From NCBI RefSeq assembly GCF_016808335.1, contig NC_053142.1:47601795-47665794 (forward strand): a stretch of 64,000 nt of DNA, given 5' to 3'. A program made the translations under genes and the position numbers. The notes under the pieces are model-generated. The model saw only the letters and a list, made by a program, of their open reading frames with translations, was not told the origin of the DNA and did no database searches. Numbering within the stretch: position 1 is the first letter of the stretch; each line of letters starts with the position of its first letter. This document shows, piece by piece, positions 24,266 through 36,069 of this stretch. This DNA is from Panicum virgatum. Lineage: Eukaryota; Streptophyta; Magnoliopsida; Poales; Poaceae.

Positions 24266-27136
24266 TAGCCCCCGAGCCTTTGGTCGAGTCAGGGGATTCG
24301 GCCAAAGTGTATTTCAGCAATTTTACCCCTTGATGTAATCGATCGTTACTGCGCTCCCGCCAGGCGCATCCGGGTGCTGGCCTGGCGGACGCGACAACTC
24401 GTCGGTCGGGCAGTGCACCTGCGGAAAAAGTACTCCAAGGCGTGCACCCCTTCTTGTTTTGTTCCGGGGACGAGATGCGTCAGCGTGCTGAGCAGGCCAG
24501 GGCCATGATGGCGCCTGCTGCTCTGCAGCTGGTGATATTGCCGCGTTGTCCTGCGCTCAGGGTCTCAGCCCTGCTTTCCCTGGTCGCCTTGCGACGTGCC
24601 GTTCGAGGGCAATCGGCCAGCGCTGATGCTGCGCTGGTCAGCGTCCAGGGGCTCGGCTTTGCGTTGTTTGGTTATGTACCGGCACGGTAACCGAAGGTAT
24701 CTTTCAATCGTGGGGTGCCGCACCGTCACGGGCGGTCCAAGCCTTCCCTCTGCGACAGGCTTAAGGCTTGGTACCCGACGCAGCTATAAAATAGGGGTCG
24801 TGGGACTTCCTTTCCTATCCAACTTCTCCGCTCTTACTTCTAACTTCGCCTAAGTCTCATAATGTGTCCCTTTGCCTTTCCCGGCAATCCCCTGGACGGG
24901 GTGGCCTGGTTTCTTTAGGCTCTGATGCTAGAAGAATGCTTGCGACCAGTGGAGGAAAGCTGGAGAGGGCGTGCTCACCGTCCCTCAGCTTCGGTGGGAT
25001 TACCAGAAGAACATTGGGCATGTGGGGTCCTGCTTCTGCGATGTCCCTCAGCCTGAAGTGGTGTTGAGATGCCTGACCATGGCGTCGGTGCCAGGTTTGG
25101 TGGCCGTTCTCCGCATCGTCCCTCTTGGCGACAACGTCGCTCTTGGGGAGATGGTGCAAAGGGTGCTGCCCGCCAGCTTGACCCCCCGCAAGGTCTTCGG
25201 TGGAGGAGACGCTAGAAGAAAGCTTGCAAGGAGGGCATCCCGCCAGACCCGTGCGGTCTGGGGGCTGCTCCTCGCAATCCCGAGCAGCCTGGTCGTCATG
25301 TCGGCCAAGGACTCGGTGTTCTTCATCGGCGCTCGCTCCTCCCCAGGACAGGGAAAATTGCCATGCAGGTGGCAATGCGTTTGTACTTTTCGACGGCTTC
25401 GAGCCGGTAACCCTTTGTAATCTTTGTTTATAAATAGCAATGAAGTCTCCTTCTCCTTCGCGGAGAGGATGACCGAGGGTGTAAAGGTGTGCCTCAGCCC
25501 CGCAGAGGCTTAACCCTTCGAGGGTGTGGCTCGAGTACTGACCGCGGCGGCCTTAGTTTGCCCGGCGAGGGCACAACGGTGCTCCTGGAAGCATTGTTGG
25601 AGGATTTTGATCCAGAGTCGGGGTTTGTCGCTGGAGAAGTAGTGAGGTGGCCACTCCAAGTTGCCTATGCAGATCATAGTTGCCTCGAGTACCATGGTGC
25701 CGCCGCTGGGCATGTCGACGTCGTGCTGCTGAGGGCGTTCGAGCAAGCCTGCAGAGGATTTTGGTCCTCAAATGTGTGAAGTTTCCTCCGCGGGGGCGCG
25801 CCAGCGCACCCGCGGGTGTAGCCCCCGAGGCCTTGGAGGAGTGTTTGCACTCGTCCAAGCGCTATATACGTCGCCCTGCCTGGTTGCTTTACTAGGGTGG
25901 CCGTCCAGGGTCTTTTTCAGCTGGCATCGGCATTCTTTTCAGCCGGCCTCAGCATTTTTCGTGCTGGCGCAGCGACTCAGAGTCCTGCGGAACCATCTGG
26001 CAGGTGCGCATTAAGAGTGGGGGTTTTGGTTAAACACGTGGAACTTCATAATCGATGGTTGTCGATCCATTCGAGGGTGCGACCTAAGCCGCGGTGTGCG
26101 AGGAGCCCCCGAGCCCCGGCCTGTGTGAAGGCGTTCAGGGGACCCTCGACTTTTATTACGACCCTTGTCGCCCTTCCCCAGGGAGGAGGGGTGAAGCGCA
26201 CCATACTACCCATGCCCGGGCCGGGAGCTATGGCTGCTTCAGTGAGCTGCTAGCGGGTGGTTCAAGTGGATGTCCGTGCCCCATTCGATAAGGGTCGGCT
26301 CGTGGTCCCTGGACACGTCACATAAAGCACTCGCAAAGGTTCGCTAGGTGGGGCTCGGACCCGTTCGATAGGGTCCGAGGGCTCGATGCTCTCCCTCGAT
26401 GGGACCCCCTGCTAGGCACCCTCGACTGGCCTTGAACACTACGTAGGATGTCTCGAACTCCGCGTTTGAGGGTAGCTTGTATGGCACATCCATGCAGTCC
26501 CTGACTCTGGCGATCTGGGGCGCCTGTCGAACCCTCGACGGGCCAGGCTTCGAACCCCTGATCAGTAAGGCCTCGGAATAAGACTCCTTCGAGGGTGAAG
26601 AGCCCCCCAAAAGGAATATTCCGTCACGGTTCGCAAACGGCGCGGAGTTGTAGATCGTGCGCGCGGGTCTTCCGCTGGTCGTGGGCGACGTGGCCCGGTA
26701 CGTGCGGTGCAGTGCGGCCACGCCTTTTCAGGCGGCTACCTCGGGTAGACGAAGCGGCGTGGGCGGCGGCTGACGGATGGAACAGTGCTACAGTTGTGCC
26801 GTGCCCGTCGGTTACCACACCTTAATTATTGCCAAGTGTGCGCGTGGGGGACTCCGCGGTCATGGGGCCCAGCCGTCAGGGACAGCAAAATCTACCGCAT
26901 TCAATGCGGTGGATTCGGGTTGTGGCGGCAAATCCGCCCGTCATGATGGATAAAAGCTGGGAAGGGGTGATTGTTTGGGCTCTCCTGGCTACTTTGCCTT
27001 CGTCTCCCCTGCCTTGTCCGCCTCCCCTGCATCATGAGCCCATAGCCGAGAGTGAGAGGAGGAAGAAGGAGAGAGCGGGAGCGTACCTTAGCCACCGTGG
27101 AGCTTGCCTTCCCGCATCCCTCAGCGGTTCGAAGCG
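24266..27136 (+). other. Upstream region of the antisense gene inside the Tat element
   Basis: After the purine tract at the LTR edge this region holds no recognised protein. Open frames such as 24971-25420 (+) lack known motifs. A good TATA box at 24784 and a second TATAAATAGC-like site near 25428 are followed by C/T-rich leader-like DNA, so this may be promoter and 5' UTR of the plus-strand gene that starts at 27137. Confidence 0.45.
24784..24794 (+). promoter_or_regulatory. TATA box, plus strand, for the antisense gene
   Basis: CTATAAAATAG is followed about 30 bp later by a pyrimidine-rich stretch (CTTCCTTTCCTATCC) typical of a plant start region. It lies about 2.3 kb upstream of the gene's ATG, so an intervening leader intron would be needed. 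Confidence 0.35.
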
Positions 27137-29491
27137 ATGTCGGATGTCCAGGAGCCGTTGTCGTGGGGGAAGTCCATCGCCACCGTGGCGGTTTTGGAGC
27201 AGCTGGTCGCCGACAGGCTGCTGCCGGTGAACATCAACTCGGAGCGGCCGGCGTGGATTCCCCCGCAGCCGGAGGAGACCGAACCGAATCCCCCCGAGGG
27301 CTACGTCGTGAGCCTTGTGCGACTCCACAAGCAGGGATTCGGTGTCCCCGTTGGCAGATTCATGCGGGCGCTGTGCGAGTACTACGGGGTGGAGCTGCAC
27401 AACTTCGGCCCCAACTCCATCTTGCAGGTGGCAGTATTCGTCGCTGTCTACGAGGGGTATCTGGGGATCGAGGCACACTGGGATCTATGGATCCATTTGT
27501 TCCGCGGCGAGCTCTTCATCAAGAATGTGCGGGGCCAGCCGAAGAGGTTCGCCTGTGCCGGCGATCTGATGCTTCACTTGCGCCCATCCCGGAGGAATTT
27601 GTACATCCCCAACAGGATGACGACGAACAACGCCGGGTGGACCCGAGGGTGGTTTTACCTGCGCAACTTCGGCAACCGGCTCCCGGCGTTCACCAACAAG
27701 GTGCTCCGGGAGAGGATGGAGAAGTGGGACTGGGGGGTATCGCCCCCACTGCATCAGGCCAGGCTCGAGGTTCTCACCGACGCGTTGTGGCATCTGACGA
27801 GGAGGGGGTTGACGGCGGCAGCCGTCATCGCGAACTTTCACCGGCAGAGGGTGATTCCTCTCACGGAGAGGAGCCTGCCAATTTTCGACCTCACCCCCGA
27901 GGCCCCGGGCTCGGGCTCGAGGACGTTGCTCGTGCTGCTCCCCCATGACGTCGCTGCCTAGAGGGCGAAGAACGCGGTGGCGGAGTTCCCCGACGACCCG
28001 AACGATCTCTGGGAGATCAAGATGTGCCCCGAGACGGGGTACCTTTCTGTGGTAAGTTCCAGTTTCAATTCGTTGCCGATTTGTGCTACTCCTCTCCCCA
28101 CTCCCTGATTCTGACTTGGTTGCGTTTCGCAGGGGGTGAGCCGTAGGGGCTACACCTCGAGGCCTCCTGTCCCGGAGGAACGCGAAGTCAACCTTCTGCA
28201 CGCAGAGGCAATGAAGAAACAGAAGGACACGGCGGAGGCGGCCGCCGTCAGGAAGAGGAAGAGGAAGGAAAAGCACGATAAGGCGTGCAAAATTGCACAC
28301 GTGGAGGGAAAGCCGCGGCCCGCCACGCCCGAGTCCACCGTGGACGAGGAGGGCTCCTCGGATGCCGAGATCAACTTCTCGGACGACGACGAGCCGGCGA
28401 CTGGCGCGGGTTCCCTGCCGGTCTATCGAGGGGCTGGCGATGAGGATATGCTCGTGACGCTGGGTGAGGCGAGGCTCACGTTGAGGTCGTTGGTGGATCC
28501 GCCCCTCGTAGTCACGGGGAGGAGGTCGCCCTCGCCAGCAGTGGGACGAAGGTCTCCCACGCCGGCAGTGGGCGGGAGATCGTCTACGCCCGTGACAGGA
28601 CAGAGGTCGTCTCTACCGGTGACGGGTAGGAGGACACCTGCGCCCGCAGTGTAGACGGGTGGCGACGGGTCCGCGGCGAGCGCGGAGACATCCGCGCAGA
28701 CGGCCTCGAGGCTCCAGGCCGATCCAAGGACGATGCTCTCAGGTCAGTCGTCGAGAGGTGTTAGTGTGCCGCAGGCCCGAAGGAGCGGCTCGGGCAAGCG
28801 CAGCATGAGCGCTCGGTCAGGGTAAGTGATTTTGATTTTATTCTTCGCATTCGTTTAATCGACCCCCAATCCTGCTGACTTCAGCGCTTCTTCCCCGATT
28901 AACAGCTCCGGGGCCATCGCCAGGGATGCAGCCCCGCTTGCGCCGACCAAGGCCCCCAAGACCGGGGCGCGCGCCACGCCGCACACGGCACCGCAGCCCC
29001 TGCCCGTCGTGGACATTGTGGCGGAGGCAGCGAGGCTCCAGGAGGCGATGGCTCGAGGGGCCCAGAAGGCCCAACAGGCTCGAGCGCCGGAGAGCAGGGG
29101 CGACGCCGGCCAGGGCGGCGCTGTAACAGCCGCTCAGGCTGATGCCGAGGGGGAGGTCGACCGGGGCGGCGCAAATGATGCCACCCGGCCGAACGTCGAA
29201 GTCCAGGCCGGTCGGTGCGACGCGGATAGCGCCGCCCGGCCGGTCGCAGGAGAAGTTGAAACTGTTGGGGGCGCGCAGGAACGCCCCGCCAGCCAAATAG
29301 GGGTGGAGACCCTCGTCCCCGAGCCCCCAAGGGCTGGGGTCGAGGGTGTCGCGGAGGAGGAGTCGGCGCCAATGGCGCCGGCAGTGGAGGAAACCTGCGT
29401 CCCGGAGCTTGCGGGGGGCCCGGGACGACGGTGTTGTTGCAGCGATGACGACGCAAACGGCGCCAGAGAACGTGGTGCCAGTGTTGCAGCT

Positions 29492-32400
29492 TGTGACACC
29501 CCGGCCTACAGATAGTACTGAAGAATTTGAGAATCTCTCAGATGAGACAGAAGAGTTATGCTATAGTTCCTTTTTCCCGGATTTATGTAACACCTATCTG
29601 GAGTTTTTCTCTCTTCCTTGACCTTACCAATCTGTCTTTCCTCTTTGCCCCAGCTTAGATGTCGGCAGAACAAAAAGACCTTGGAGACAGTGCAATGGGT
29701 GATGGTGAGGAAACTTGCCCGTGTTGCCAATTCTATGGCGTTCCTTGTCGTCAAGTTCGTGCGACTGAAGATGAAGCCACAACTAAGAGAAACCAGAGGT
29801 TGTTCTCCGGTACAAAGAGGAAGAGGTCTCATCAAGAGCAGCTAGCAGAGGATTCCCTTTTCATCGACAGTCCATCAGTCGATGAGCTACAGACCATCCA
29901 GAAGAGAAAGGATCCCGAGTGCTCTAGAGATACACATGTCGAGAATCAAGCTCTCTATAATTATGTTGATGGGTTGACTATGACTGATTTTCTTTAAACA
30001 AATTTTAACTAGTAAACTATGCAATCAACCAAAAATCCAAATCAAACATGTTGCATAAAGACAAGCATACAAATTTATACTTCAGCCGAGTTTAACACAC
30101 AACTCGACTAACACAACGCGTCGCAAAACGTTCTATCGTGTTGAGGTCAGGGAATCCTAGAATGAAAAGGGTCGGTGAGATACTTCAGGGCCAAAGCTAC
30201 GGAAACTAATTCTATAGAGAAAAATCAAGGGAAGACGAGTAAGATATTCAGAATTCAAGGAGTATAATAGCAAAATAGTTTCAGCAGACAAGGCTGAGAG
30301 AGAAAAGGACTTAAAACTCGACAAGTTCTATCTAGGCTTCGTCCTACAGTCGATACAGCTCTGATACCACTCTGTAACACCCGGTTTATAAAAGAACATA
30401 AACCGAGCAATCATATACGTGCCAGGATCAAGTCACACGTATATACCACAGAATGAACAGTATATCACAGCACATATCACGAATAAGACATAATAAATCG
30501 AAAATACGAATGTTATTTATTACATTAATGACAAAAATGTCTGATACAGCGGAAGCGAAGTACAAATACGATAAAAGTACTCTCCGAAGCTGAAGCAGGG
30601 CACCACAGGGACGTCGACTGGGAGACGAACACCTAGAAGTCCTCGTAGTCCCGGTAGCGCTGGACGAACTCCCTCGAGTCGGCAGGAACTGAGCAGCAGT
30701 AGCGTAGCCAAGAGGAAAAAGTAGAGAAGAGACAAGAGTGAGTACACAACTTGTACTCAACAAGTATAACACAAACTATGAGGCTCTAGGTTGGCTGACT
30801 GAACTACATTAGCTTTTAATCTTGGCAAGTTTTATTAAAGCTATTGACTACGAGTTGATGAATTACCATTAACCCAATTACATAGTAATTAGCCAAATTT
30901 AATCATGATGCTACTGAGAACCAAACCGAAACCAAGCCACCAAGGTAACCCCGAGAGGCACCTCCCTCGTCGGAAGGAGATAACCCCACTAATCAAAAGA
31001 AGGATCTGGGCCGCTCATAACTGTGAACACGGCTAGTATACCAGTTTTACACTCTGCAGAGGTTGCACATCTTTACCCACAAGTTGTGAGCTACGCCAGA
31101 GGTTCATCACACTTCCTTAGGTGAGATGACTAGCGACTCACTACGAGGCCGTTACAAAGAATCTCGTTGGTAAGGCGTAACCGCGAGAGTCAGGTCAGCG
31201 ACGATGGGGCCCACCTCCGGGGGTACAAGCATAGGAGTGCAATCCAAGCACAGACCAAGCCGGAGGAGCAGGGACCATTGAAGCTTACTACTCTTGCCCC
31301 GCAGGTAAGTTACTCCAAACCAAAAAGACCTAATTAGTAAGCCAAGTCTATCCCATTCTAGCCTTGTGGTAGCGCTGTTGTCCCAGGTTGTCGCTCTATG
31401 AACCGGACCTTATGGAGAGTGGCCAACCAAGCACTAAGCACCGTGCTGGCCCACTAAACCATGTTTCTACAAAAACCATCTTTTAACGAGACGTGAGCCA
31501 CTCATCCACACAGAGGGCCACTCTCAGGATTAAGTTCAAGTAAACCATTAATCAAATTAATTAAAAAGGACCAGAGTGTGTTATAGCGCGGCACCTAGCA
31601 CAATTAACCAAAATGCAACCCAAGGTAATATATAAAGGATAAATGTGGCTAGGAAATCCTTATAGGCATACAGTATTAAATGCAGTATGAAAATGTAATT
31701 AAAGGTGATAGGTGGTGTTCATGTTATACTTGCCTTCCTCGTACTGCTCTGGCTGCTGCTCAAACTGCTCGGAAGACGGTTGCTCCGGGTACTGGTACTG
31801 GGGCTCCTCAGATGGATCAACGTCTACTCACGAACACATGGCCAAAACAATGCACAACATAAACATACATGCAAACAATAACAAAAACTAAGAAACAGTA
31901 CATCAGTACATAGAAACAGCACACTAAACTAGTCTAAAACTATTCTACGCGTTACAACGATCGCGTGGGCATAAAGAACGCCTAAAACGGAGCTAAAACG
32001 CATATTCTAGGCTAAAAACAAGGTTCAGGGACTAAACTGCAAGAAAACTAAGGTTCCAGGGGGTTTTCTGTAAAAATCAAGGGCCTAAACATAATTAAAA
32101 GGTAGTTCTAGGGTCTAACGTGTAAAACTGCCAAGGGTGGACGGCGGGTTCAAATACTGGAAAGCGCAGGGGCTTAAGTGTTAGAAACAGGACGTAAATC
32201 TAATTATTTTTGAACTACTAGAACCGCGGGTTGATTCCCAAGAAACCGAGGGACTTAAACGCAAAAGTGGCATGTGTACAGCAGCCTTCACGTGGGGATA
32301 TGGTTGTGTACTGTGCTGTGAACTCGGTCTACGGAATCTATGGACCTGAGAGCTATAACTGCGGTCTACGGTGAACCAGGTCCACACGAAGGGGTATCTC

Positions 32401-34111
32401 ATGATCTAATCCACACCATAGGTCTCTGATCGAACGGCTGTGGACCTTCTTCTTCCTCTGGATCGCCAAAGAACGTGCTGAACGCACAGACTCCATGAAC
32501 ACACCTACAGAAGCTCTATGCTACAACCCGAGATCGATCTACGCTCCACGGAAAACGCCCGGAAGTGGCAAAACGGAAAGCTCTCGGCATGGGGATCTCA
32601 CCTAGGGCACTGGGGAGAGCTGCGACGGCGCGGGCTGATCGCGGGACGTGTAGAGCTCGAACTGGGAACTTCCTGGAACAGCGTCAACGAGCGACGTCGA
32701 GCGGCGGCGGTTCCTTCTGGCGGCAAGGTCGACGCAGAGCTCGCGGAGGTGGTCGCTGCAGAGGCTCTCCGAGCTGCTGGACTCCACTGATCGACTCATT
32801 GAAGTCCTGCGGCGGTGCAGCGGGAGGTGAGGAAGGTCCGGGGATCGCCGGCGGCCAGTAATTTCAGCAGCGTAGGGACTTGCCGGTGGTGCTGCGGAGA
32901 AGGAATTCCCTGCGTTACAGGGTTCACAGCCGGGGAAGGAGTGCGCAGATGGGCTCCTGGACGCACGGCGAAACTCTTGCAGTGCTTGTGGTGGCTCGGG
33001 AGGTAGTGCAGCGGCAGAAGCACGGCGGCGCAGAGTTCCGGCACGGCAGGGCTTTGCGAGAGCAGCGGTGTTCGGCTCTGGGTCGCGTTCAGAGGGAAGG
33101 TGCGTGCCCAGGGGCATCACGGGATGGTTTAAAGGGAGCAGGGCGGTGATCCCGGTGTGGAGCAGCGGGGAGGGGATCCCACGATCTCCCCGATGATCTC
33201 GGGCGCGAGGTCTGCTCGGGAAAGAAAGGAAAGGAGGAAGGAGAGCGCTGACTAGTGGGCCTGAGCGTGCTGGACGCGTGTGTTGCGCGCTGCTGGTGCC
33301 TGGCACATGGGCTGCGTGTGCTGCTGGGTCGGCTCGTCAGCGGGGCAGGGCGCACTAGGAGACTGAGAGAGGGGGCCGGGATGGCAGTGACCCGGTTTGC
33401 TGAGGGAGCGCGTGCGCAGGCTCTGGCGGGTGGGGCACTTTGTCAGCAGCTGGGAGGGAGGCGCAGCTAACAAGCGGGGTTGCTCGGTCAGAGAGAGGGA
33501 GGGGTGACGCGCGCGGGGCGGGGAGGCGTCCTGGCGCGTGGGCCGCGGTCAGTGAGCGAGCAACGGGCGAGCGCGTGCGGCCATGCTGGCAGCGGTAGCG
33601 CGCGCGTACGCAGACTGGGAAGGGCGCTGCAGCGCTAGGAACCGGAGGAAGCGCAGCGTGTGTAGAGGAACGGGCTGGGCCGGCTTAGCTGGGCCTGCGG
33701 GAAGGGAGAGAAGCGGACTGGGCCGGCTGGGCTGGTGCGGGAAAGAGGAACACGGGCCGCACGCTGGGCCGACTGGGCTGAAGGTGGGCCAAGCGGAAGG
33801 TGGGCTGCTGGGTTGAGCTAAGTGGGTTTGACCCTTTCCTATTTCTAGTTTTCTCTCTTCTTTTTCTTTTCCAAACTTCACACAACCTATTTGAATTCAA
33901 ATTTAAATTTGAATTCAACTCTAGCACTCAAACAAATAAAACAATGCTCCAGCATGAATGCACAAACATGTTAAATCTACAATAAATTTTAATTACTTTA
34001 TAAAGCAAAAATAAATTATAAATGCAAGGCTAAGCATATTAAATCCTAGAAAAAATTAAATAAACCAATTAAATTATTATAAAAGCTGAAAAATTAAATT
34101 AGGGTGTTACA
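29492..34111 (-). mobile_element. Long-LTR retroelement with mismatched ends, nested
   Basis: Inserted in exon 3 of the antisense gene with a perfect CAGCT duplication (29487-29491, 34112-34116). The right part, 30373-34111, is a 3.74-kb LTR (TGTAACACCC...GGGTGTTACA). Just left of it is the primer-binding site complementary to initiator tRNA-Met (TGGTATCAGAGC on the minus strand, 30358-30369). So the element is in minus sense and this is its 5' LTR. The internal part is under 0.9 kb and holds no gag or pol. The left edge TGTGACACCCCGGCC resembles an LTR end but does not continue like the right LTR. It is probably a non-autonomous or chimeric Tekay-type element. Confidence 0.75.
29659..29997 (+). 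CDS. 112-aa Cys/Lys-rich protein, unknown, in nested element
   Basis: ATG-started frame of 112 aa preceded by a pyrimidine tract ending TTGCCCCAG|CTTAG, which could be a splice acceptor. The product has a CPCC...C cluster (about residues 23-34), a basic run KRNQ...GTKRKR that resembles a bipartite nuclear signal, and an acidic C-terminal half. It lies antisense to the primer-binding site of its host element. No family recognised. It may be a captured exon or an element-specific antisense ORF, and chance is possible at this length. Confidence 0.4.
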   Translation: MSAEQKDLGDSAMGDGEETCPCCQFYGVPCRQVRATEDEATTKRNQRLFSGTKRKRSHQEQLAEDSLFIDSPSVDELQTIQKRKDPECSRDTHVENQALYNYVDGLTMTDFL

Positions 34112-35445
34112 CAGCTGCCGGAGAGCAGCGAGCAGTTCGGGGACTCGAGGGACATCGACCCTGCTGCTGCGGCCAGCGCCGCCGACCGGATTACCGAGTT
34201 CACGTCGTCCTCCGAGGAGGTACTCAACGCGGGGACGTCCGAGGGGCCCCGTCACGTTGCGATCATCCAGTCCGGGGTCCCCTTGGAGTTTCTCTGCAAT
34301 GAGCAAGAGGAGGAGGCCGTCTGGAAGGCGCAGTTCGAGGCCGGCTCTCAGATTCTGGGCCACCTTGACCGCGCCTTAGAGCTCCATAGAATGACGGATT
34401 TCCAGATGAGCCAGGTAGGTGGCTCCCTCCCTGGAATCATTTGTATTTGTCATTGATTTTGTGTGTTTTATTCACGCTCTTCCACTTGCCGCGGCTGAGG
34501 GACATTTCGTGCAAAAAAAGCGACGAGCTGACCCGGCTGTACTCCCAAATGCGCTGGCTTGGGCAGCACAATGCCGACTTGGTGCTCCAGAACATCGACG
34601 CCAACACCAAGATGACAGATCTGGGGGCGCGTCAGCGAGCGCTAGAGGAAGAGCTGGCGTGGACCGCCGGCGAGCGCGACGTCCAGAGGGCCGCGGCAGA
34701 GCAAAAGGCTCAGGAGGCCGAGGCGCAGACTGCCGAGCTACAGCATGTTAGGACGGTGCTCGAGCAGAAGGAGGCCGAGCTCCAGCGCGAAAAGGCGACC
34801 GTCGCCATGCTCTCCGGGACCCTCGAGGAAAAGGGCAAAGCCCTCGAGGAAAAGGAGGTAGCCATCCGGAACGTGGAGGCCGCCCTCAAGGAGAAGGAGG
34901 ACTCCTTGTCCTCGCTCGAGGAGGCCGCCCGAGTCCAGCAGGAGGAAGCGCAGAAGAATATCGCGGGTGAGTGCTCGAGATTTCGCTGTTGTTGGATCCT
35001 AATTTATCGCAGCTTATCTTGGTTCCTTTTATCAGAGCTGAGGCAAAGAGTGGCGGACGAGACTGCGGCGAAGGAGGCGGTCAACACCGCGCTCATGACG
35101 GCGCAGGCTGAATACATTGACCTGGAGCGGACCGCTGTGAGCGTGTGCCAGGAGCTCGAGGGAGAGGACGCCATGTCTGGTAGCTCGGTGATCAGCCGCC
35201 TGCGAGCGCTAGGTGGCCGGATCGCCAAGCACACCAAGAGCACCTTCCGCCTTGGTGTCCTACGAGCCCTCGCCGTGGCCTCGACGCACTACATCATGGA
35301 CCTCCAAAGAGTGTCGTCGGGTTACGTGGTCCCCAACGACGCCAGCCCGGACACTGCGTCGGCCATCATGGACGATGCCGACGCCACCGTCGAGGGGTTC
35401 GCCACCGTCCTGGCCTTGAAGCTGGAAGCCGACATCCCCCCGTAG

Positions 35446-36069
35446 CCGAATTCGATGCTGTAGAAGACCCGCAAGGGGGGATGATAACCTGTAGGTAGTC
35501 TGGGCCTCGGAGCCCATGTAATAAGTTAGTACTTTATCGTAATAGTACTTGTGGATGTAAGAAATTGGTAATTGTAAATCGACAGTGTGGCCCATCGAGG
35601 CCTTATACGTTCGAGCCCTCGTTTTCTTTACTCTATTTTCGTGTTCTCATATGCGACTTTGGTAAACTTCTGCGAGGAATTTCGCGTTCATAAGCGACTT
35701 AGGCGTGAGGTGGTGAGGGGGGTGCCGTATCTCGGAGGCATAGGCAGCCCCACGGCTCGGCCGGCCCCGTACCGTAGTTTCTCATGCCTCGCGTCCGTTT
35801 TTTTCCAAGTATACGAGAAACTTAGATACGGAAATTTTTCGGAAAAATGTTGGGAATTTTTTGCGGACGTTCGGGGGTTCCCCCCGTGGTAGCCCCCGAG
35901 GGAGGCTTGGTTTTGCCGGGGGTAAAGCCAAGCGTACCTCAGTGTTCGTGCGCCTCCAAGCCCCTGAGGGTCCGGAAAGTTCCCAAAAATAAACAAGTAA
36001 AGCATACTCCTTTATTGTTTTGGGAAATCATAAATGCGAGTACAAACGATGTACAAATAGCTTGGAACT
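35446..36069. other. Spacer between antisense gene and integrase
   Basis: The plus-strand gene and the minus-strand pol converge here. The stretch has T-rich and GAGGC-rich segments but no ORF of note. It probably holds the 3' ends of both transcripts. Confidence 0.4.

Larger units (their letters stand above)
27137..35445 (+). pseudogene. Antisense gene of Tat element, Transposase_28-like, interrupted
   Basis: Intron-containing gene opposite in sense to gag-pol. The start ATG at 27137 gives MSDVQEPLSWGKS. Exons: 27137-28051, 28133-28821, 28906-29491 (split by an inserted element), 34117 to about 34413, about 34500-34969, and about 35036-35445 (stop). Exon 1 carries the block GFGVPVGRFMRALCEYYGVE...NSILQVAVFVAVYEG, which I recognise as the 'putative gypsy type transposon' family (Pfam Transposase_28), known from grasses but of unknown role. 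Exon 2 has a Lys/Arg-rich nuclear-localisation-like run and a 10-residue repeat of the GRRSPTPAV type. The last exons form a long coiled coil (EEELAWTAGERD to EEAQKN). Damage: TAG at 27959-27961, TAG at 28652-28654, a frameshift near 29415-29430 in a G-run, and the 4.6-kb insertion. Not functional here. Confidence 0.75.

Noticed and set aside
32518..33881. GC-rich frames including a 234-aa minus-strand ORF
   Set aside because: Inside the 3.74-kb LTR; overlapping frames on both strands with Ser/Pro/Arg bias.
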